Positions 9,327 to 19,406 of a stretch of DNA of 64,000 nt are shown here, in pieces. The DNA comes from Methanocaldococcus bathoardescens. Lineage in GTDB: Archaea > AGJL01 > Methanococci > Methanococcales > Methanocaldococcaceae. Made by a program: the position numbers and the translations under genes. A model generated the notes under the pieces. It was not told the DNA's origin and ran no database searches. It saw only the letters and a program-made list of their open reading frames with translations. Location: assembly GCF_000739065.1 (NCBI RefSeq), contig NZ_CP009149.1, forward strand, positions 992,001 through 1,056,000. The letters run 5' to 3'. How positions within the stretch are numbered: the stretch's first letter is position 1; each line of letters begins with the position of its first letter.

Positions 9327-10424
9327 TTAAATCTTTTCAATAACCAAAATTCCGTTCCCTAAGCTTTCAATTTTGAAATCATATCCTAACGATTCGAGAA
9401 TATTAACTATATCCTTCTCTGAATAATATCCTCTGAATCTTCTATTTAACCTATTATAGAACTCAAATACTTCTTTACAAATATTTTCATTCTTATCCAG
9501 CATAAACTCTTCTGAAATGAATATTTTACCCCCACTATATATAGAAGACATCATCTTATTTAAAAACTGCTTTAATGACGGAGCATATTTCATTGTATGT
9601 GAGCATATAACATAATCATATTTTTCTTTAGGAATTATCTCAGCAAAGTCTATATTTTTAAGTTCATAGGAATCACAATACAATCTTTTAATTCTACATT
9701 CTGCAATCTGTAAAAGCCCCTTAGATATATCAACCCCCATGTAATAACCTTTTGGATATACTATGTCCATAAAGTATTTTGGCGACCTTGAACCACACCC
9801 AACGTCCAATATATAGTCCTCCTCACTAATCTTTAAATAATCACTGGCTATCTCTCTGCATAATGAATAGTATGGACTACTCAATATCATATCCCAGATG
9901 TCAGGGTCTTTCTTAAAGCTTATAGCAATCTTTGGATGGCTGTAACTTATTAGAGCATATCTTGATACGTGAGTTATAAAGTTATATTTCATTACATAAT
10001 CACTAATAATTTTATCAAATTTTGGCATTTTTATATTTATTTCAAAATCTTCATTTATCTCAATTTTATCATCTTCATATTTTAAAATTTCCAATTTTAG
10101 AGCTGTTTTTATATAATCAAGGATAAACTGTTTATTTGGATACCTAACTAATAAAGGAACATCATCAATTTTTGGGTGATACTTTGCAATTATTGGGAAA
10201 ATACCAAATTCTACACCCTGTTTTATAAATGTAACAAGTAACTCATAACTTAAATACTCTATAGTATTATCAATCATTTCTATTTTCTTTTTTAATTTTA
10301 TTTCAGATGGCATTATGTCATTTACTACTTCACTAATAATCTCCTCTAATATTCTTGAATCCTCACCTATATCAAATGATCCTCCCCCAACCAAATTTTC
10401 AATTTTTGCTGAATCGAATTTCAT
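9327..10424 (-). CDS. Class I SAM-dependent methyltransferase, unknown substrate
   Basis: About 365 aa. The C-terminal half, from about residue 200, is a Rossmann-type methyltransferase: motif I LDVGCGS, then MGVDISKG, and YVICSHTMKYAP in the motif IV region. The N-terminal 190 residues are a helical extension that I do not recognise. The gene starts 2 bp after the stop of the helix-turn-helix gene at 10427-10762, so the two form a unit. The start ATG at 10424 has GGTG upstream. A similar HTH/methyltransferase pair exists in M. jannaschii beside the archaellum region, as I remember it. Confidence 0.75.
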   Translation of the reverse strand: MKFDSAKIENLVGGGSFDIGEDSRILEEIISEVVNDIMPSEIKLKKKIEMIDNTIEYLSYELLVTFIKQGVEFGIFPIIAKYHPKIDDVPLLVRYPNKQFILDYIKTALKLEILKYEDDKIEINEDFEINIKMPKFDKIISDYVMKYNFITHVSRYALISYSHPKIAISFKKDPDIWDMILSSPYYSLCREIASDYLKISEEDYILDVGCGSRSPKYFMDIVYPKGYYMGVDISKGLLQIAECRIKRLYCDSYELKNIDFAEIIPKEKYDYVICSHTMKYAPSLKQFLNKMMSSIYSGGKIFISEEFMLDKNENICKEVFEFYNRLNRRFRGYYSEKDIVNILESLGYDFKIESLGNGILVIEKI

Positions 10425-10426
10425 AA

Positions 10427-10762
10427 TCACCACCTTAAAGATTCTATAAAGTCACTATCTTGGTCTTTTAGTATTTCCACTATTTTCTTCCCATAATCTG
10501 TTAGTTTGTATAATTTCATCCCTCCCCTTTCTACGCATTCTACTAAACCCAACTCTATAAGTGAAAAATGACCATTATATCTACCATTCATACCTTTTAA
10601 ACATCCAAGCACATTACTTGGGTCGGATTTAACTCTTCTTGATATTTCTGAGAGATAAATACCATAAGGATACATTTTATACAGCAGATACAATATTTTC
10701 TTCCTTAACTTACTTTTATTCAGCGACCTAATAATCATTGGGTCGATAAATGCCAAACTCAT
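10427..10762 (-). CDS. Winged helix-turn-helix transcriptional regulator
   Basis: This 111-residue protein has the look of an archaeal winged-helix regulator: KILYLLYKMYPYGIYLSEISRRVKSDPSNVLGCLKGM (the helix-turn-helix), then SLIELGLVECVERGGMKLYKLTDYGKKIVEIL (the wing and dimer helix). The ribosome binding site is a strong GGAGGGAG. It stands first in a two-gene unit with the methyltransferase and lies downstream of the large secreted-protein gene in the same direction. What it regulates is not shown by the sequence. Confidence 0.8.
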   Translation of the reverse strand: MSLAFIDPMIIRSLNKSKLRKKILYLLYKMYPYGIYLSEISRRVKSDPSNVLGCLKGMNGRYNGHFSLIELGLVECVERGGMKLYKLTDYGKKIVEILKDQDSDFIESLRW

Positions 10763-10831
10763 GTTTCTCCCTCCCTCATAAGTATCATAACGATGGAACT
10801 ATCTCATTTTATTGTTCAAAGGGCAAAACGA

Positions 10832-13411
10832 TCATCCAAACAATCCAAAAATTGTTGAAACAATACTACCTATTACTCCAGCTACTTTACTAAATATTGA
10901 ACTATTTTGAGAATTAACTTTGTTTGTATTTTGGATATTTCTTACTATATTTCCATTATTATCTTTTGTTTTAATATTAGAAGAAGATTTTGTCATATTT
11001 TCATAAGATTCCAAAGAATTGATATTTTTTTCATTTTTCTTAGGAAGTTCATATCCTCCTCCCCCATTACTTTTATTTATTTTAATAGATGTTGATTTTT
11101 TCAAAATTACAGGAACTTTTTGATAATTGAAGAGAGCAAAGTCATTAATTCTAACATATAAAGTTATATTGTAAGTTCCATTTTCCAAATTCTCCAATTT
11201 TAAAGGAATCGTCAATTCTTTCTCAGATTTTGGATAAACATCTGTTTGGAAAACGGAGCTTTTATAGTAGATATTTGAACCCCTACTAACTTCAACCCAA
11301 TATTGAACTGTTAAATTCACTGGAAACTTGTCATTTCTAATTTTTACATTTAATACACTATTATTGTAGCTTAAATCTCCAATATTTACCGGAGAAATAA
11401 CTTCCGTAACTACATGCGTCCCTGTAGGTATTTTATTTCCTAACATATCAATTGCTGAATACCTTCCAACTCTATAGTAATCTGACATTTTAACTAAATG
11501 AATTCCATAACCTTCAGTGTATATAATATCAACATTCTCCACAGATTTTGGAATTACGTGAGCTACAGTGTATCCTTCAAATCCCTCCTCGAAAAAGATT
11601 GGAAATGCCACTTCAGCTTCTGAATAGTTATCTAATTTAACTGTTTTAATATCACTTTTTGCTCTAACATTTCCATCTTTGTCAATAACCTCAACCCACA
11701 CGTCACATTCAACTTTAGAATTTAATTTGTTTCTAATCTTAACTATACAAGTGTTGTTAAATCCTGCAATAGGTTTGGCTGAATATACTCCTCCATCTCC
11801 TTTTATTACATTTATTCTTCCCAATAATAATGTGTTATTGTATTGTACTTTTACAATATCTATTGGCAATATTGCATAGAAATGAACTACACTTGTATAA
11901 TCTTTAGCCCCTCCTTTAACTGAAACTGTAATTTTTAAATCACCATTTACTTCCTTGTAAAATACTATTGGAACATTTATTTCTTTAGTTCTATGAGGTT
12001 CTATAGTAAATGGAATTTCCTTAGTGTGATTTGCTGTTCCATCTTTAAAATTATCATCTATAGTAATTTTACCTGATAATGTTCTATTATAAATATTTTT
12101 TATAACGATAGTCATATTATATGTCTTCCCAACCAATACATATCCGCTAATATTTGACCCTCTATCAATTTTTTCATCATTTGGTAAAATTATTTTTTCA
12201 ATAATTACCGGTGGTATAGGTTTTGGGTCTATATTAATACTGTAAGACTTTTTAAAGATTAAACTATCAACATCTATAGGATTTATAGTTACCTCTATAT
12301 TTTTACTACCTTTCTTTGTATATATCGGGACTATTATATCCTTTGTTTCTTTTTTGTCAATATTAATTACTTTACTAAACATTCTATTATCATACTTAAC
12401 AGTCAGTTTAGCTAAAACATCCCTATCATATTTGTTCTCCACAGTAATTTTTAAAATAGATAATATTGGGTCGTCTTCAATATAATATCTTGGCAATACA
12501 TCATCTTTTTGTAAATATTTGTCTGACAACACTTCCCTTATCTCATCATCTAAAATATCTGCTGAGTCATAAAAATTTTTTACAATATCTGAAGTGTTTT
12601 CATCAATCTTTCTGTAAAGTTCCACATTCTTTACAACAACTGGGAGGTAATAATATTTTATCATACTTTTATAGTCATAGTATATTCCAGAATCGTCTCT
12701 CCTTTGAATAGTTTCTTCAATACCATCAATAGTATGAGTAACGTTCATTATCTCTACATTTGTTTCAACTGTAAATTTTTCTTTATCAAGAACAATTTTA
12801 GGCACTTTAAAAGATACTTTTACTTCCTCTCCAAAAGGCACATATACTGTTTTAAAATCGTCTTTACCGTCGTAAATTATATTATTTCCATCTTTTAAAT
12901 TTATCCAAACTTTGGCAATATAATCGCTCTTTGCTGTAGGATTGCTTTTTAAAATTACATCAAACCAGTTAGAATAGCAAACTTCAGAGTTTTCAATATC
13001 ATATGAATCCTGACAAGTTACATTCTTAACATCTACTGGAAAATACTGTCTCACTTTAACTGTTGTTGAAGCTATAGTTTTTCCATTTTCAATTAACGAT
13101 ATCTTAGCATCATGTTCCTTATCATCACTAATTGGAACTCTCACTTCCACAATTTTTTCTACATGGCTGTTTGGTGGTAGAGGTATTAAGCCAGATTCCC
13201 AAGTTTTTCCTTCACATTCTACCTTAACTATAACATCATGCTCATATTCATCTTTATTTACGATACCCAAATACAGAACCTGCTCACTAATATCTACATG
13301 CATTATTGGTGAATTTGGTGGGTCGTATGGTGACCATACTTTATACACACTAACATCTGCACATACAACTGGCAATAGTAAGAGCAAAAGAACCAATGCT
13401 ATTTTTTTCAT
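10832..13411 (-). CDS. Large secreted beta-sandwich-repeat protein with signal peptide
   Basis: An 859-residue protein with an N-terminal signal peptide (MKKIALVLLLLLLPVVCADV) and long stretches of alternating beta-strand sequence resembling repeated CARDB or Ig-like domains, for example VKVECEGKTWESGLIPLPPNS and recurring VPI-type strand ends. The last 60 residues are a Ser/Asn/Lys linker followed by a hydrophobic tail (VAGVIGSIVSTIFGLFG) that could be a membrane anchor. Many NXS/T sequons are visible, fitting a glycosylated surface protein. It sits next to flaK and the archaellum genes, so a cell-surface or adhesion role is plausible, but no function is proven. Confidence 0.65.
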   Translation of the reverse strand: MKKIALVLLLLLLPVVCADVSVYKVWSPYDPPNSPIMHVDISEQVLYLGIVNKDEYEHDVIVKVECEGKTWESGLIPLPPNSHVEKIVEVRVPISDDKEHDAKISLIENGKTIASTTVKVRQYFPVDVKNVTCQDSYDIENSEVCYSNWFDVILKSNPTAKSDYIAKVWINLKDGNNIIYDGKDDFKTVYVPFGEEVKVSFKVPKIVLDKEKFTVETNVEIMNVTHTIDGIEETIQRRDDSGIYYDYKSMIKYYYLPVVVKNVELYRKIDENTSDIVKNFYDSADILDDEIREVLSDKYLQKDDVLPRYYIEDDPILSILKITVENKYDRDVLAKLTVKYDNRMFSKVINIDKKETKDIIVPIYTKKGSKNIEVTINPIDVDSLIFKKSYSINIDPKPIPPVIIEKIILPNDEKIDRGSNISGYVLVGKTYNMTIVIKNIYNRTLSGKITIDDNFKDGTANHTKEIPFTIEPHRTKEINVPIVFYKEVNGDLKITVSVKGGAKDYTSVVHFYAILPIDIVKVQYNNTLLLGRINVIKGDGGVYSAKPIAGFNNTCIVKIRNKLNSKVECDVWVEVIDKDGNVRAKSDIKTVKLDNYSEAEVAFPIFFEEGFEGYTVAHVIPKSVENVDIIYTEGYGIHLVKMSDYYRVGRYSAIDMLGNKIPTGTHVVTEVISPVNIGDLSYNNSVLNVKIRNDKFPVNLTVQYWVEVSRGSNIYYKSSVFQTDVYPKSEKELTIPLKLENLENGTYNITLYVRINDFALFNYQKVPVILKKSTSIKINKSNGGGGYELPKKNEKNINSLESYENMTKSSSNIKTKDNNGNIVRNIQNTNKVNSQNSSIFSKVAGVIGSIVSTIFGLFG

Positions 13412-13670
13412 AACTCTCCCCTTACTAAATGGCTATGAAAATGAAAATTTGTGTTATTTTAAAATTCCCCCTCCCCATATTAATATATTATGATATATTT
13501 AGTTTATTTATTGGCTTATAGTTTTATTTTTTAGTATCATTACATTTTAGTTAAGATATAATACTACTTTATGTAAAATAATTATATAAATTTGTTAGCA
13601 CAAATTAATTTCTACATTTATCGAAATCTAAATACTTAGATAAGAAATATCTAAAAATAAGGGGGAAAGA

Positions 13671-14378
13671 ATGATAAATTTTGTTATTGGGGCAATAGGA
13701 TTACTAATAGCTTCAATTTATGATTTAAAATGTAGAGAGATTGAAGACTATATCTGGATTTCAATGGCTATTTTTGGATTTCTCTATAGTATTTACCTAT
13801 CATTAATATCTCACAATATATTATACGTTATCCAATCATTTGTTGGATTTATAGTTTGTTTCTTTTTAGGATTTTTTATGTTTCTATTAGGTGCAGGAGG
13901 GGGCGATGGAAAACTATTAATGGGAATTGGGGCATTGATTCCAAAATATAATATGCCAATATACACGCCATTAGGCATAATCTTAAATTATCACCCATAC
14001 ATCCCATCTTTTCCAATAATGGTAATTATCAATGCAATATTTTTCTCTATAACTCTCCCAATCATCATATTTTTAAAAAATATAATTAGAGGAGTTAAAC
14101 CAAAGACAAAAAAAGAATTTATATGTATGTTTATTGGCGAAAAAATGAAAGTTTCTGAAGCTATGAAAAAAGAGAGGTTAATTCTTGGAAATCAAGAAAA
14201 TCTAAAACTACTACCAAGTGCTGAAAAAGATTATGATTTTTCAAATTTTGATAAAAATGAAGAAATTTGGGTAACTCCTGCTATACCGTTTGTTGTGCCG
14301 ATATTTTTATCCTACCTATTAACACCAATTATAGGCGATAAAATTATCGATATCTTTCTCTCAATTTTTGGACTATAA
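13671..14378 (+). CDS. flaK: Prearchaellin (preflagellin) peptidase FlaK/ArlK
   Basis: A 235-residue polytopic aspartic peptidase of the type IV prepilin peptidase family. The two catalytic aspartates are visible: D18 in SIYDLKCREIEDY and the GxGD-type aspartate in GAGGGDGKLLMG. It cleaves the short leader of archaellins after Gly, and FlaB1-B3 in this window end their leaders in GKKG or SRRG. It lies on the opposite strand and converges on flaJ, the last gene of the archaellum operon. The start at 13671 is preceded by GGGGGAAAG. Confidence 0.92.
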   Translation: MINFVIGAIGLLIASIYDLKCREIEDYIWISMAIFGFLYSIYLSLISHNILYVIQSFVGFIVCFFLGFFMFLLGAGGGDGKLLMGIGALIPKYNMPIYTPLGIILNYHPYIPSFPIMVIINAIFFSITLPIIIFLKNIIRGVKPKTKKEFICMFIGEKMKVSEAMKKERLILGNQENLKLLPSAEKDYDFSNFDKNEEIWVTPAIPFVVPIFLSYLLTPIIGDKIIDIFLSIFGL

Positions 14379-14389
14379 AAAATTTATTT

Positions 14390-16069
14390 TTAGTATACTG
14401 GAACTGAAACTCCTAAAATCTGTGAAACTATTAGCTTTGTTATATATGCCACTATAGCACATATCCAAAGTATTATAACAAAGTGTAATAGGGCTACGTA
14501 TTTATGCCCTCCATCCATTATTTTAATTAATACAGCTGAAATTGCTGAATAAATAACAAGAGAACCAAATATTATATACTCAATAAGTCCTGAATCATTT
14601 ATTGGTGCGATATGTAAAATTTGAATAACGGTTTCAGGGATATTTAATGAAGAATACAACTCATTAATCATCTTAGCAACCCCTAATGAAGCAAATAATG
14701 CTAAAGCCAAACCTCCCCCAAGACCATAAACCACCCCAACAAATTGCTGTATATTCTGATACTTAGATTTTCTTAATTGCACTATCTTACGGAAATTCTT
14801 ACTTATTATTTCAGCTGCTGTTTTTGGGTCGCCTCCAAAGTATATACATCTCGAAAATATATCTGAAAATAATTGTATTAAATAACTACATGAATCAAAA
14901 CCAAATAACCTCCAAGATTTATTCGAGTCTATATTTAAAGCTAATCTCTTATATAATCTCTTAATATCTTCGGTTAACGGCCCAAAATCGTGATTTGATA
15001 GATATTCTAAAGAATCCACCATTCCTCCCCCTTTAGCACTTACTGAATCTCCCAAAGACCTTAAAAAATCAGGAAATACAAACTCTTTTCTCTTTACTTT
15101 ATTTTCCTCTCTCAGTGTGATAATCCCTGCTATAGCAAGTGGTGTAAATCCTAAAGCTATCAGTATCATATAAGGTATTTTATAAAATGGAGATAATCCA
15201 ACTATAAACTTAGCCCAAATAAGAAATGGTAAAAATATTATAGTTAGTATAATTGATATTATTAACCATTTTCTGAGTTTTATATCAGTTTCTGTAGGTT
15301 TTTCTCCTGTATGCCATAATCTATCAAATGGTAGTCTGTTTTTTATTACAATAACAATAAGCAATTCAATAGCAAAAAATGCAAATAGTGATATTGTTGC
15401 CATAAAGACGAAATCATAAGGTAGCAAGAATGGAACTAAAATTGAAAAAGCTAAGAAAAACGCTACAGATGTCATCCCACTAACATACAGCTCTTTATAC
15501 ATATCAAGCGAATATAACATTCTTTTGTAAAATGCAGCATAATCATCCATAACAATATCTTGCTCTTTTATTAAAAATTCTTTAAGTTCTTCCCCACTAT
15601 CTAATGCATAAGCCAATCTATCCAAAAAATCTGCAAACTCACTACTTGGAGTCCTTTGTGCTAAAAATCTACAAGCTTCAGCTAATGAACGCCCCCATTT
15701 ATCTGTTAAGACGTACAATTTTTCAGATTCTTTCGCTAATTCTCCAAGTTCTTCCCTTTCTTCTGAAAGTATTTTTAATAAATCTTTTCTATTTAAATCA
15801 GTTATAGATAAGGTCCCAAATTTCGTAATAAAAATATGTAATCTCTCATTTATTTTATTTTTTTGAGAATCTAAAACAATATAAGGATAACCAATTGCAC
15901 TGGCAATTATTATAATTGGTAAAGTCAAATATATATATAAAATAATTCCACTAAACAACATAAAACCTAATATAGTTAAAACAATAGAGGCAATAACAGC
16001 AGGCAATACAATTTTTAATAAATAATCTTTGGGCTTAAGCCCAATTCTTGGCAGTAAATCGAATACCAC
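14390..16069 (-). CDS. flaJ: Archaellum membrane platform protein FlaJ/ArlJ
   Basis: FlaJ anchors the archaellum motor in the membrane. The protein is about 560 aa with several membrane spans (near residues 20-70, 200-240, 270-310 and at the C-terminus) and the T2SSF-like cytoplasmic domains typical of the family (FLAQRTPSSEFADFLDRLAYALDSG and FPDFLRSLGDSVSAKGG). I chose the GTG at 16069 because GAGGTG stands upstream at normal spacing. It is the last gene of the fla operon, 10 bp after flaI. Confidence 0.9.
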   Translation of the reverse strand: MVFDLLPRIGLKPKDYLLKIVLPAVIASIVLTILGFMLFSGIILYIYLTLPIIIIASAIGYPYIVLDSQKNKINERLHIFITKFGTLSITDLNRKDLLKILSEEREELGELAKESEKLYVLTDKWGRSLAEACRFLAQRTPSSEFADFLDRLAYALDSGEELKEFLIKEQDIVMDDYAAFYKRMLYSLDMYKELYVSGMTSVAFFLAFSILVPFLLPYDFVFMATISLFAFFAIELLIVIVIKNRLPFDRLWHTGEKPTETDIKLRKWLIISIILTIIFLPFLIWAKFIVGLSPFYKIPYMILIALGFTPLAIAGIITLREENKVKRKEFVFPDFLRSLGDSVSAKGGGMVDSLEYLSNHDFGPLTEDIKRLYKRLALNIDSNKSWRLFGFDSCSYLIQLFSDIFSRCIYFGGDPKTAAEIISKNFRKIVQLRKSKYQNIQQFVGVVYGLGGGLALALFASLGVAKMINELYSSLNIPETVIQILHIAPINDSGLIEYIIFGSLVIYSAISAVLIKIMDGGHKYVALLHFVIILWICAIVAYITKLIVSQILGVSVPVY

Positions 16070-16079
16070 AATAACCACC

Positions 16080-17723
16080 TCAAATTGGGAATGGAAGCCC
16101 CTCCAAACCTTTTTCGTAAAACGCCCATATTATATCTCTAACTTGATAATAATCGAAAATTTCTCTCGCTATCATCTCTTCTAAGATTCTTGCTCTTAAC
16201 TCTAACTCATTATAAATATCTCTCGGGTCTTCATAACCTGCTGCTTTAGCTATCTTCTCTTCTAAAACATAGCTGTTGTTTCTACCTGTAAATACGTGTC
16301 TATCTTTATCTGGCTCCCATTGGAACACAGCTCTTGTAATAACTCCATCTACTTCCTTATAGTATCCTTCAATTTCTTCAATAGTAACAACTCTTCTCAA
16401 AACCTTACCTCTCTGATAAACCGCCAATTGGAATAGTGCAACGTTTAAGTTATCCATAAATGTTAATGGAACATTAATAGGGTCTCCATTCAACCTCTGT
16501 ATCATCTTTCTAACATTAGCTGCGTGGAATGTTGAAAGAACAGGGTGTCCAGTCTGCATAGCCTGGAAAGCAACTGCTGCCTCAACACTCCTAATCTCTC
16601 CAACAATAATATAATTAGGTCTTGACCTCAATGCAGCCCTTAACAAATCAAAGAGTGTAACTCTACTCTCTTCTGGCCCTCTTTCTCTTGTAATCAACTG
16701 TTGCCATACTGGATGAGGTGGTTTAACCTCTGGAGTATCTTCACAAGAGAATATTTTTGAATTTGGTTTTATAAATGGTAAGATTGCATTTAATGTTGTA
16801 GTTTTACCTGATGCAGTTTCTCCACATATAAAGATACTCATACCATATTCTAAACACAGCCATAAATATGCCGCAATTTCAGTAGAGAATGTTCCCCAAC
16901 TAATAAGCTGTGTAACACTGATAGGGACATCTGTAAATTTCCTAATTGTAAATGACGGCCCCTTTGGAGAAACATCTGTAGAGTAAACGATGTTGATTCT
17001 TGAACCATCTGGTAGAGCTCCATCAACTATTGGATGGGCATCTGAAACAGGCCTCCCCATTCGTTCTCCTATATTCTTTAAATAATCAGCAAGCTCAATT
17101 TCATCTTCCCATGTAATATTGGTAGGCAACATTCCAAAAATCTTATGAACTACATGACAATTTTTTGGTCCAATAACGTGAATATCTTCTAAGTACGGAT
17201 CTCTGGCAATAGGTTCAAGATTTCCCAACCCTATTAAGTCTCTCTTTAAGATATAAAGATATTTTCCCCTCTCTTCTGGAGTGATTTTAATTTTATTATC
17301 CACAAATTTAAAAACTCTTTTAAAAAATCCCTCTTTTTCTTGTGTTTCAGTAACCTTTGTACATGCATTAAATAATCTGACTAAAACTTCTTCAAATTCT
17401 TCCACACTTTTAGGTGTTTCTTCATAGGGTGCAAGCTCCAAAATTCTATTTAATATCATTTTATATTTTAATTTCTCTTCAGGTGTTTCTAATTTTGGTT
17501 CAATAACTATATATTTTGTTTTAGTTTCCGGAGTTCCAAAGATATGAATAAATATTGGATCCCCAATTGGATAAATAATATTTGGGTATTTTAGTTCTTT
17601 TAATTCTCTCGAAAGTGATACCATAAAATCTGGAATTCTCATATAAATTCTCTTAAAGTTTTCAATATATTTTCGTAAATGTGGATTTCTATTCATTGCT
17701 TCTCTTAATTCCGCTTCACTCAT
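16080..17723 (-). CDS. flaI: Archaellum motor ATPase FlaI/ArlI
   Basis: A type II/IV secretion superfamily ATPase that powers archaellum assembly and rotation. Visible motifs are Walker A FICGETASGKTTTLNA, the Asp box and Walker B RPNYIIVGEIRSVEAAVAFQAMQTGHPVLSTFHA with its His box. The length of 547 aa matches the family. The ATG at 17723 (MSEAELREAM) is preceded by GGTGAT; a GTG further out is a weaker choice. It follows flaH by 21 bp and precedes flaJ. Confidence 0.95.
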   Translation of the reverse strand: MSEAELREAMNRNPHLRKYIENFKRIYMRIPDFMVSLSRELKELKYPNIIYPIGDPIFIHIFGTPETKTKYIVIEPKLETPEEKLKYKMILNRILELAPYEETPKSVEEFEEVLVRLFNACTKVTETQEKEGFFKRVFKFVDNKIKITPEERGKYLYILKRDLIGLGNLEPIARDPYLEDIHVIGPKNCHVVHKIFGMLPTNITWEDEIELADYLKNIGERMGRPVSDAHPIVDGALPDGSRINIVYSTDVSPKGPSFTIRKFTDVPISVTQLISWGTFSTEIAAYLWLCLEYGMSIFICGETASGKTTTLNAILPFIKPNSKIFSCEDTPEVKPPHPVWQQLITRERGPEESRVTLFDLLRAALRSRPNYIIVGEIRSVEAAVAFQAMQTGHPVLSTFHAANVRKMIQRLNGDPINVPLTFMDNLNVALFQLAVYQRGKVLRRVVTIEEIEGYYKEVDGVITRAVFQWEPDKDRHVFTGRNNSYVLEEKIAKAAGYEDPRDIYNELELRARILEEMIAREIFDYYQVRDIIWAFYEKGLEGLPFPI

Positions 17724-17744
17724 TATTATCACCAAAACTTAAAA

Positions 17745-18437
17745 TTATGCAACAGATGCAATCTCAACAGCAATACCAATCTTAGGTTCTACTCTAAACA
17801 CAATATTCTTCTGATATGGTCCAGGAGCCATATTATACTTCAATATCTTAGCTAAGTTTTTTAAATTTCCAGCAAATGCAAATATTTCCGTTTTTATTAA
17901 CATTGTTGCAGAAGTTCTTATTACTGTTAAAACCGATTCTGGCAATTCCTTTGGGTTTATTGTGCAAATTATTATTTTCTTTAAAGCCGTAATTCTCTTA
18001 AAAAAAGCCATTAAATCATTAACATTAACTTCACTTGCATCATTTGTTATCAATGCAGATAGAGAATCAAATATAATAACATCTTTTTCATAAAACGCTC
18101 TTGTTTCCATAACTTTTTTTAAAAATCCATCCTTTTTTTTATTATCTGCAATTAATGGATAGACAGGAATATACAATAAAGCTCCAGATAATAATTTTTT
18201 ATTAATAGGATAATCCAAAGAGTTCATCTGCTTTATAAATTCTAATGTTGTAAGTTGGGTGGAAACATAAGTTACTGAATACCTATTCTGTAAAAACCCA
18301 TAAGCCAATCTTTGGCATAAGACAGATTTACCTGTACTTTCCTCTCCCTCAATTATTATTAAACTACCATATGGAATACCACCCCCAATTCTTTTATCTA
18401 AATCATCTCTACTCAAATCAATTCTTGCCAGTTCCAT
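17745..18437 (-). CDS. flaH: Archaellum RecA-like ATP-binding protein FlaH/ArlH
   Basis: FlaH is a RecA/KaiC-fold protein that binds ATP and FlaI beneath the motor. The protein begins MELARIDLSRDDLDKRIGGGIPYG and carries Walker A IEGEESTGKSVLCQRL; the Walker B region is VIIFDSLSALI. The length of 230 aa is standard. An A8 run inside this gene (coding strand, at about 18133-18140) does not break the frame, a useful control for the A9 breaks seen elsewhere. The start at 18437 follows GGTGG. Confidence 0.93.
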   Translation of the reverse strand: MELARIDLSRDDLDKRIGGGIPYGSLIIIEGEESTGKSVLCQRLAYGFLQNRYSVTYVSTQLTTLEFIKQMNSLDYPINKKLLSGALLYIPVYPLIADNKKKDGFLKKVMETRAFYEKDVIIFDSLSALITNDASEVNVNDLMAFFKRITALKKIIICTINPKELPESVLTVIRTSATMLIKTEIFAFAGNLKNLAKILKYNMAPGPYQKNIVFRVEPKIGIAVEIASVA

Positions 18438-18455
18438 AATCCCCACCTAAAAAAC

Positions 18456-18914
18456 TTAAGAAGAAATAAATCCTCTAATAACCCTTGAAATCCCAGAATC
18501 TGAAACAACTTTTATCTTATGATACCCAGTTTCATTGTAATTTACATCAATCTCCCCCACATCTCCGGGATATAATACGTTACTTCCAGGAGTCGTTAAT
18601 TGCTTAGTAGTATTAATCCCAACAATATTTCCATCAATAATTACCGTAAATGTATCATTTGTAAATATAATTGGGTCTTTACCTGTATTCTTAATATAAA
18701 TGATAGTTATACCTGCTGAACTATTTCTTGTTATGTTCCCCGGGTCATTTATAATTTCAAAATCTTGTGATAGTTTAGTAGCTAACGCGTCACCTTTTTT
18801 TCCAATATTTATAGAGATTTTATAAGTGGATGTTGTTAAAATCCCTGCAACAAATGCAGCGATTAACAATACAGCAACAAACATAACTATTTCAGACATT
18901 GCATTTGATGCCAA
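18456..18914 (-). CDS. flaG: Archaellum stator-type protein FlaG/ArlG
   Basis: A 152-residue protein with an N-terminal membrane helix resembling an archaellin (MSEIVMFVAVLLIAAFVAGILTTSTYKISINI) and a beta-rich outer domain. FlaG forms filaments capped by FlaF and anchors the motor to the S-layer. It lies between flaF and flaH, with a 75-bp gap before it that holds AT-rich sequence and no gene. Confidence 0.85.
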   Translation of the reverse strand: MASNAMSEIVMFVAVLLIAAFVAGILTTSTYKISINIGKKGDALATKLSQDFEIINDPGNITRNSSAGITIIYIKNTGKDPIIFTNDTFTVIIDGNIVGINTTKQLTTPGSNVLYPGDVGEIDVNYNETGYHKIKVVSDSGISRVIRGFISS

Positions 18915-18989
18915 TTAAATCACCTTAAACATACATAAAGTAAATTTTAATAAGAAATTAATATAATAAATCATGCAGGGGTCGCCAAG

Positions 18990-19406
18990 TTATTGTGAAT
19001 AGAAATACATGTTTCCATTATCTGAGACAATACATATTCTATTTGGTTGTGTCCAATTTACTATAATTGTTATGTTATCAAGTGGAACCAGGTATTTTTT
19101 TAATTGAGGGTAGTAAGATATATTTTCCTCTGGAACTACACTACCATCAAATAATATGCTAAATTTCTCAGGTTCAACTACTACTGAACCATTATTGTAT
19201 ATAGTTATATTTGTCTGTGAAGTACTAATTCTAACATCAGTAATTACTAACTTTTCATTTAGTTTATCATGTAAATGGGAATAATATACATTATATGCAT
19301 CATTGATGCTTTCATAATGATTGTCTATAGTCACATAAAGATACGCTCCACATATAAGCAATGCAATAATCATCACTGTCGCTCCTACTACTGAACTAAA
19401 TCCCAT
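18990..19406 (-). CDS. flaF: Archaellum stator protein FlaF/ArlF
   Basis: A 138-residue protein with an N-terminal hydrophobic helix (MGFSSVVGATVMIIALLICGAYLYV) and a beta-sandwich domain rich in NIT and NG motifs (VRISTSQTNITIYNNGSVVVEPEKF). This matches FlaF, which binds the S-layer and holds the rotor. The start overlaps the flaE stop by 11 bp, suggesting translational coupling. Confidence 0.85.
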   Translation of the reverse strand: MGFSSVVGATVMIIALLICGAYLYVTIDNHYESINDAYNVYYSHLHDKLNEKLVITDVRISTSQTNITIYNNGSVVVEPEKFSILFDGSVVPEENISYYPQLKKYLVPLDNITIIVNWTQPNRICIVSDNGNMYFYSQ

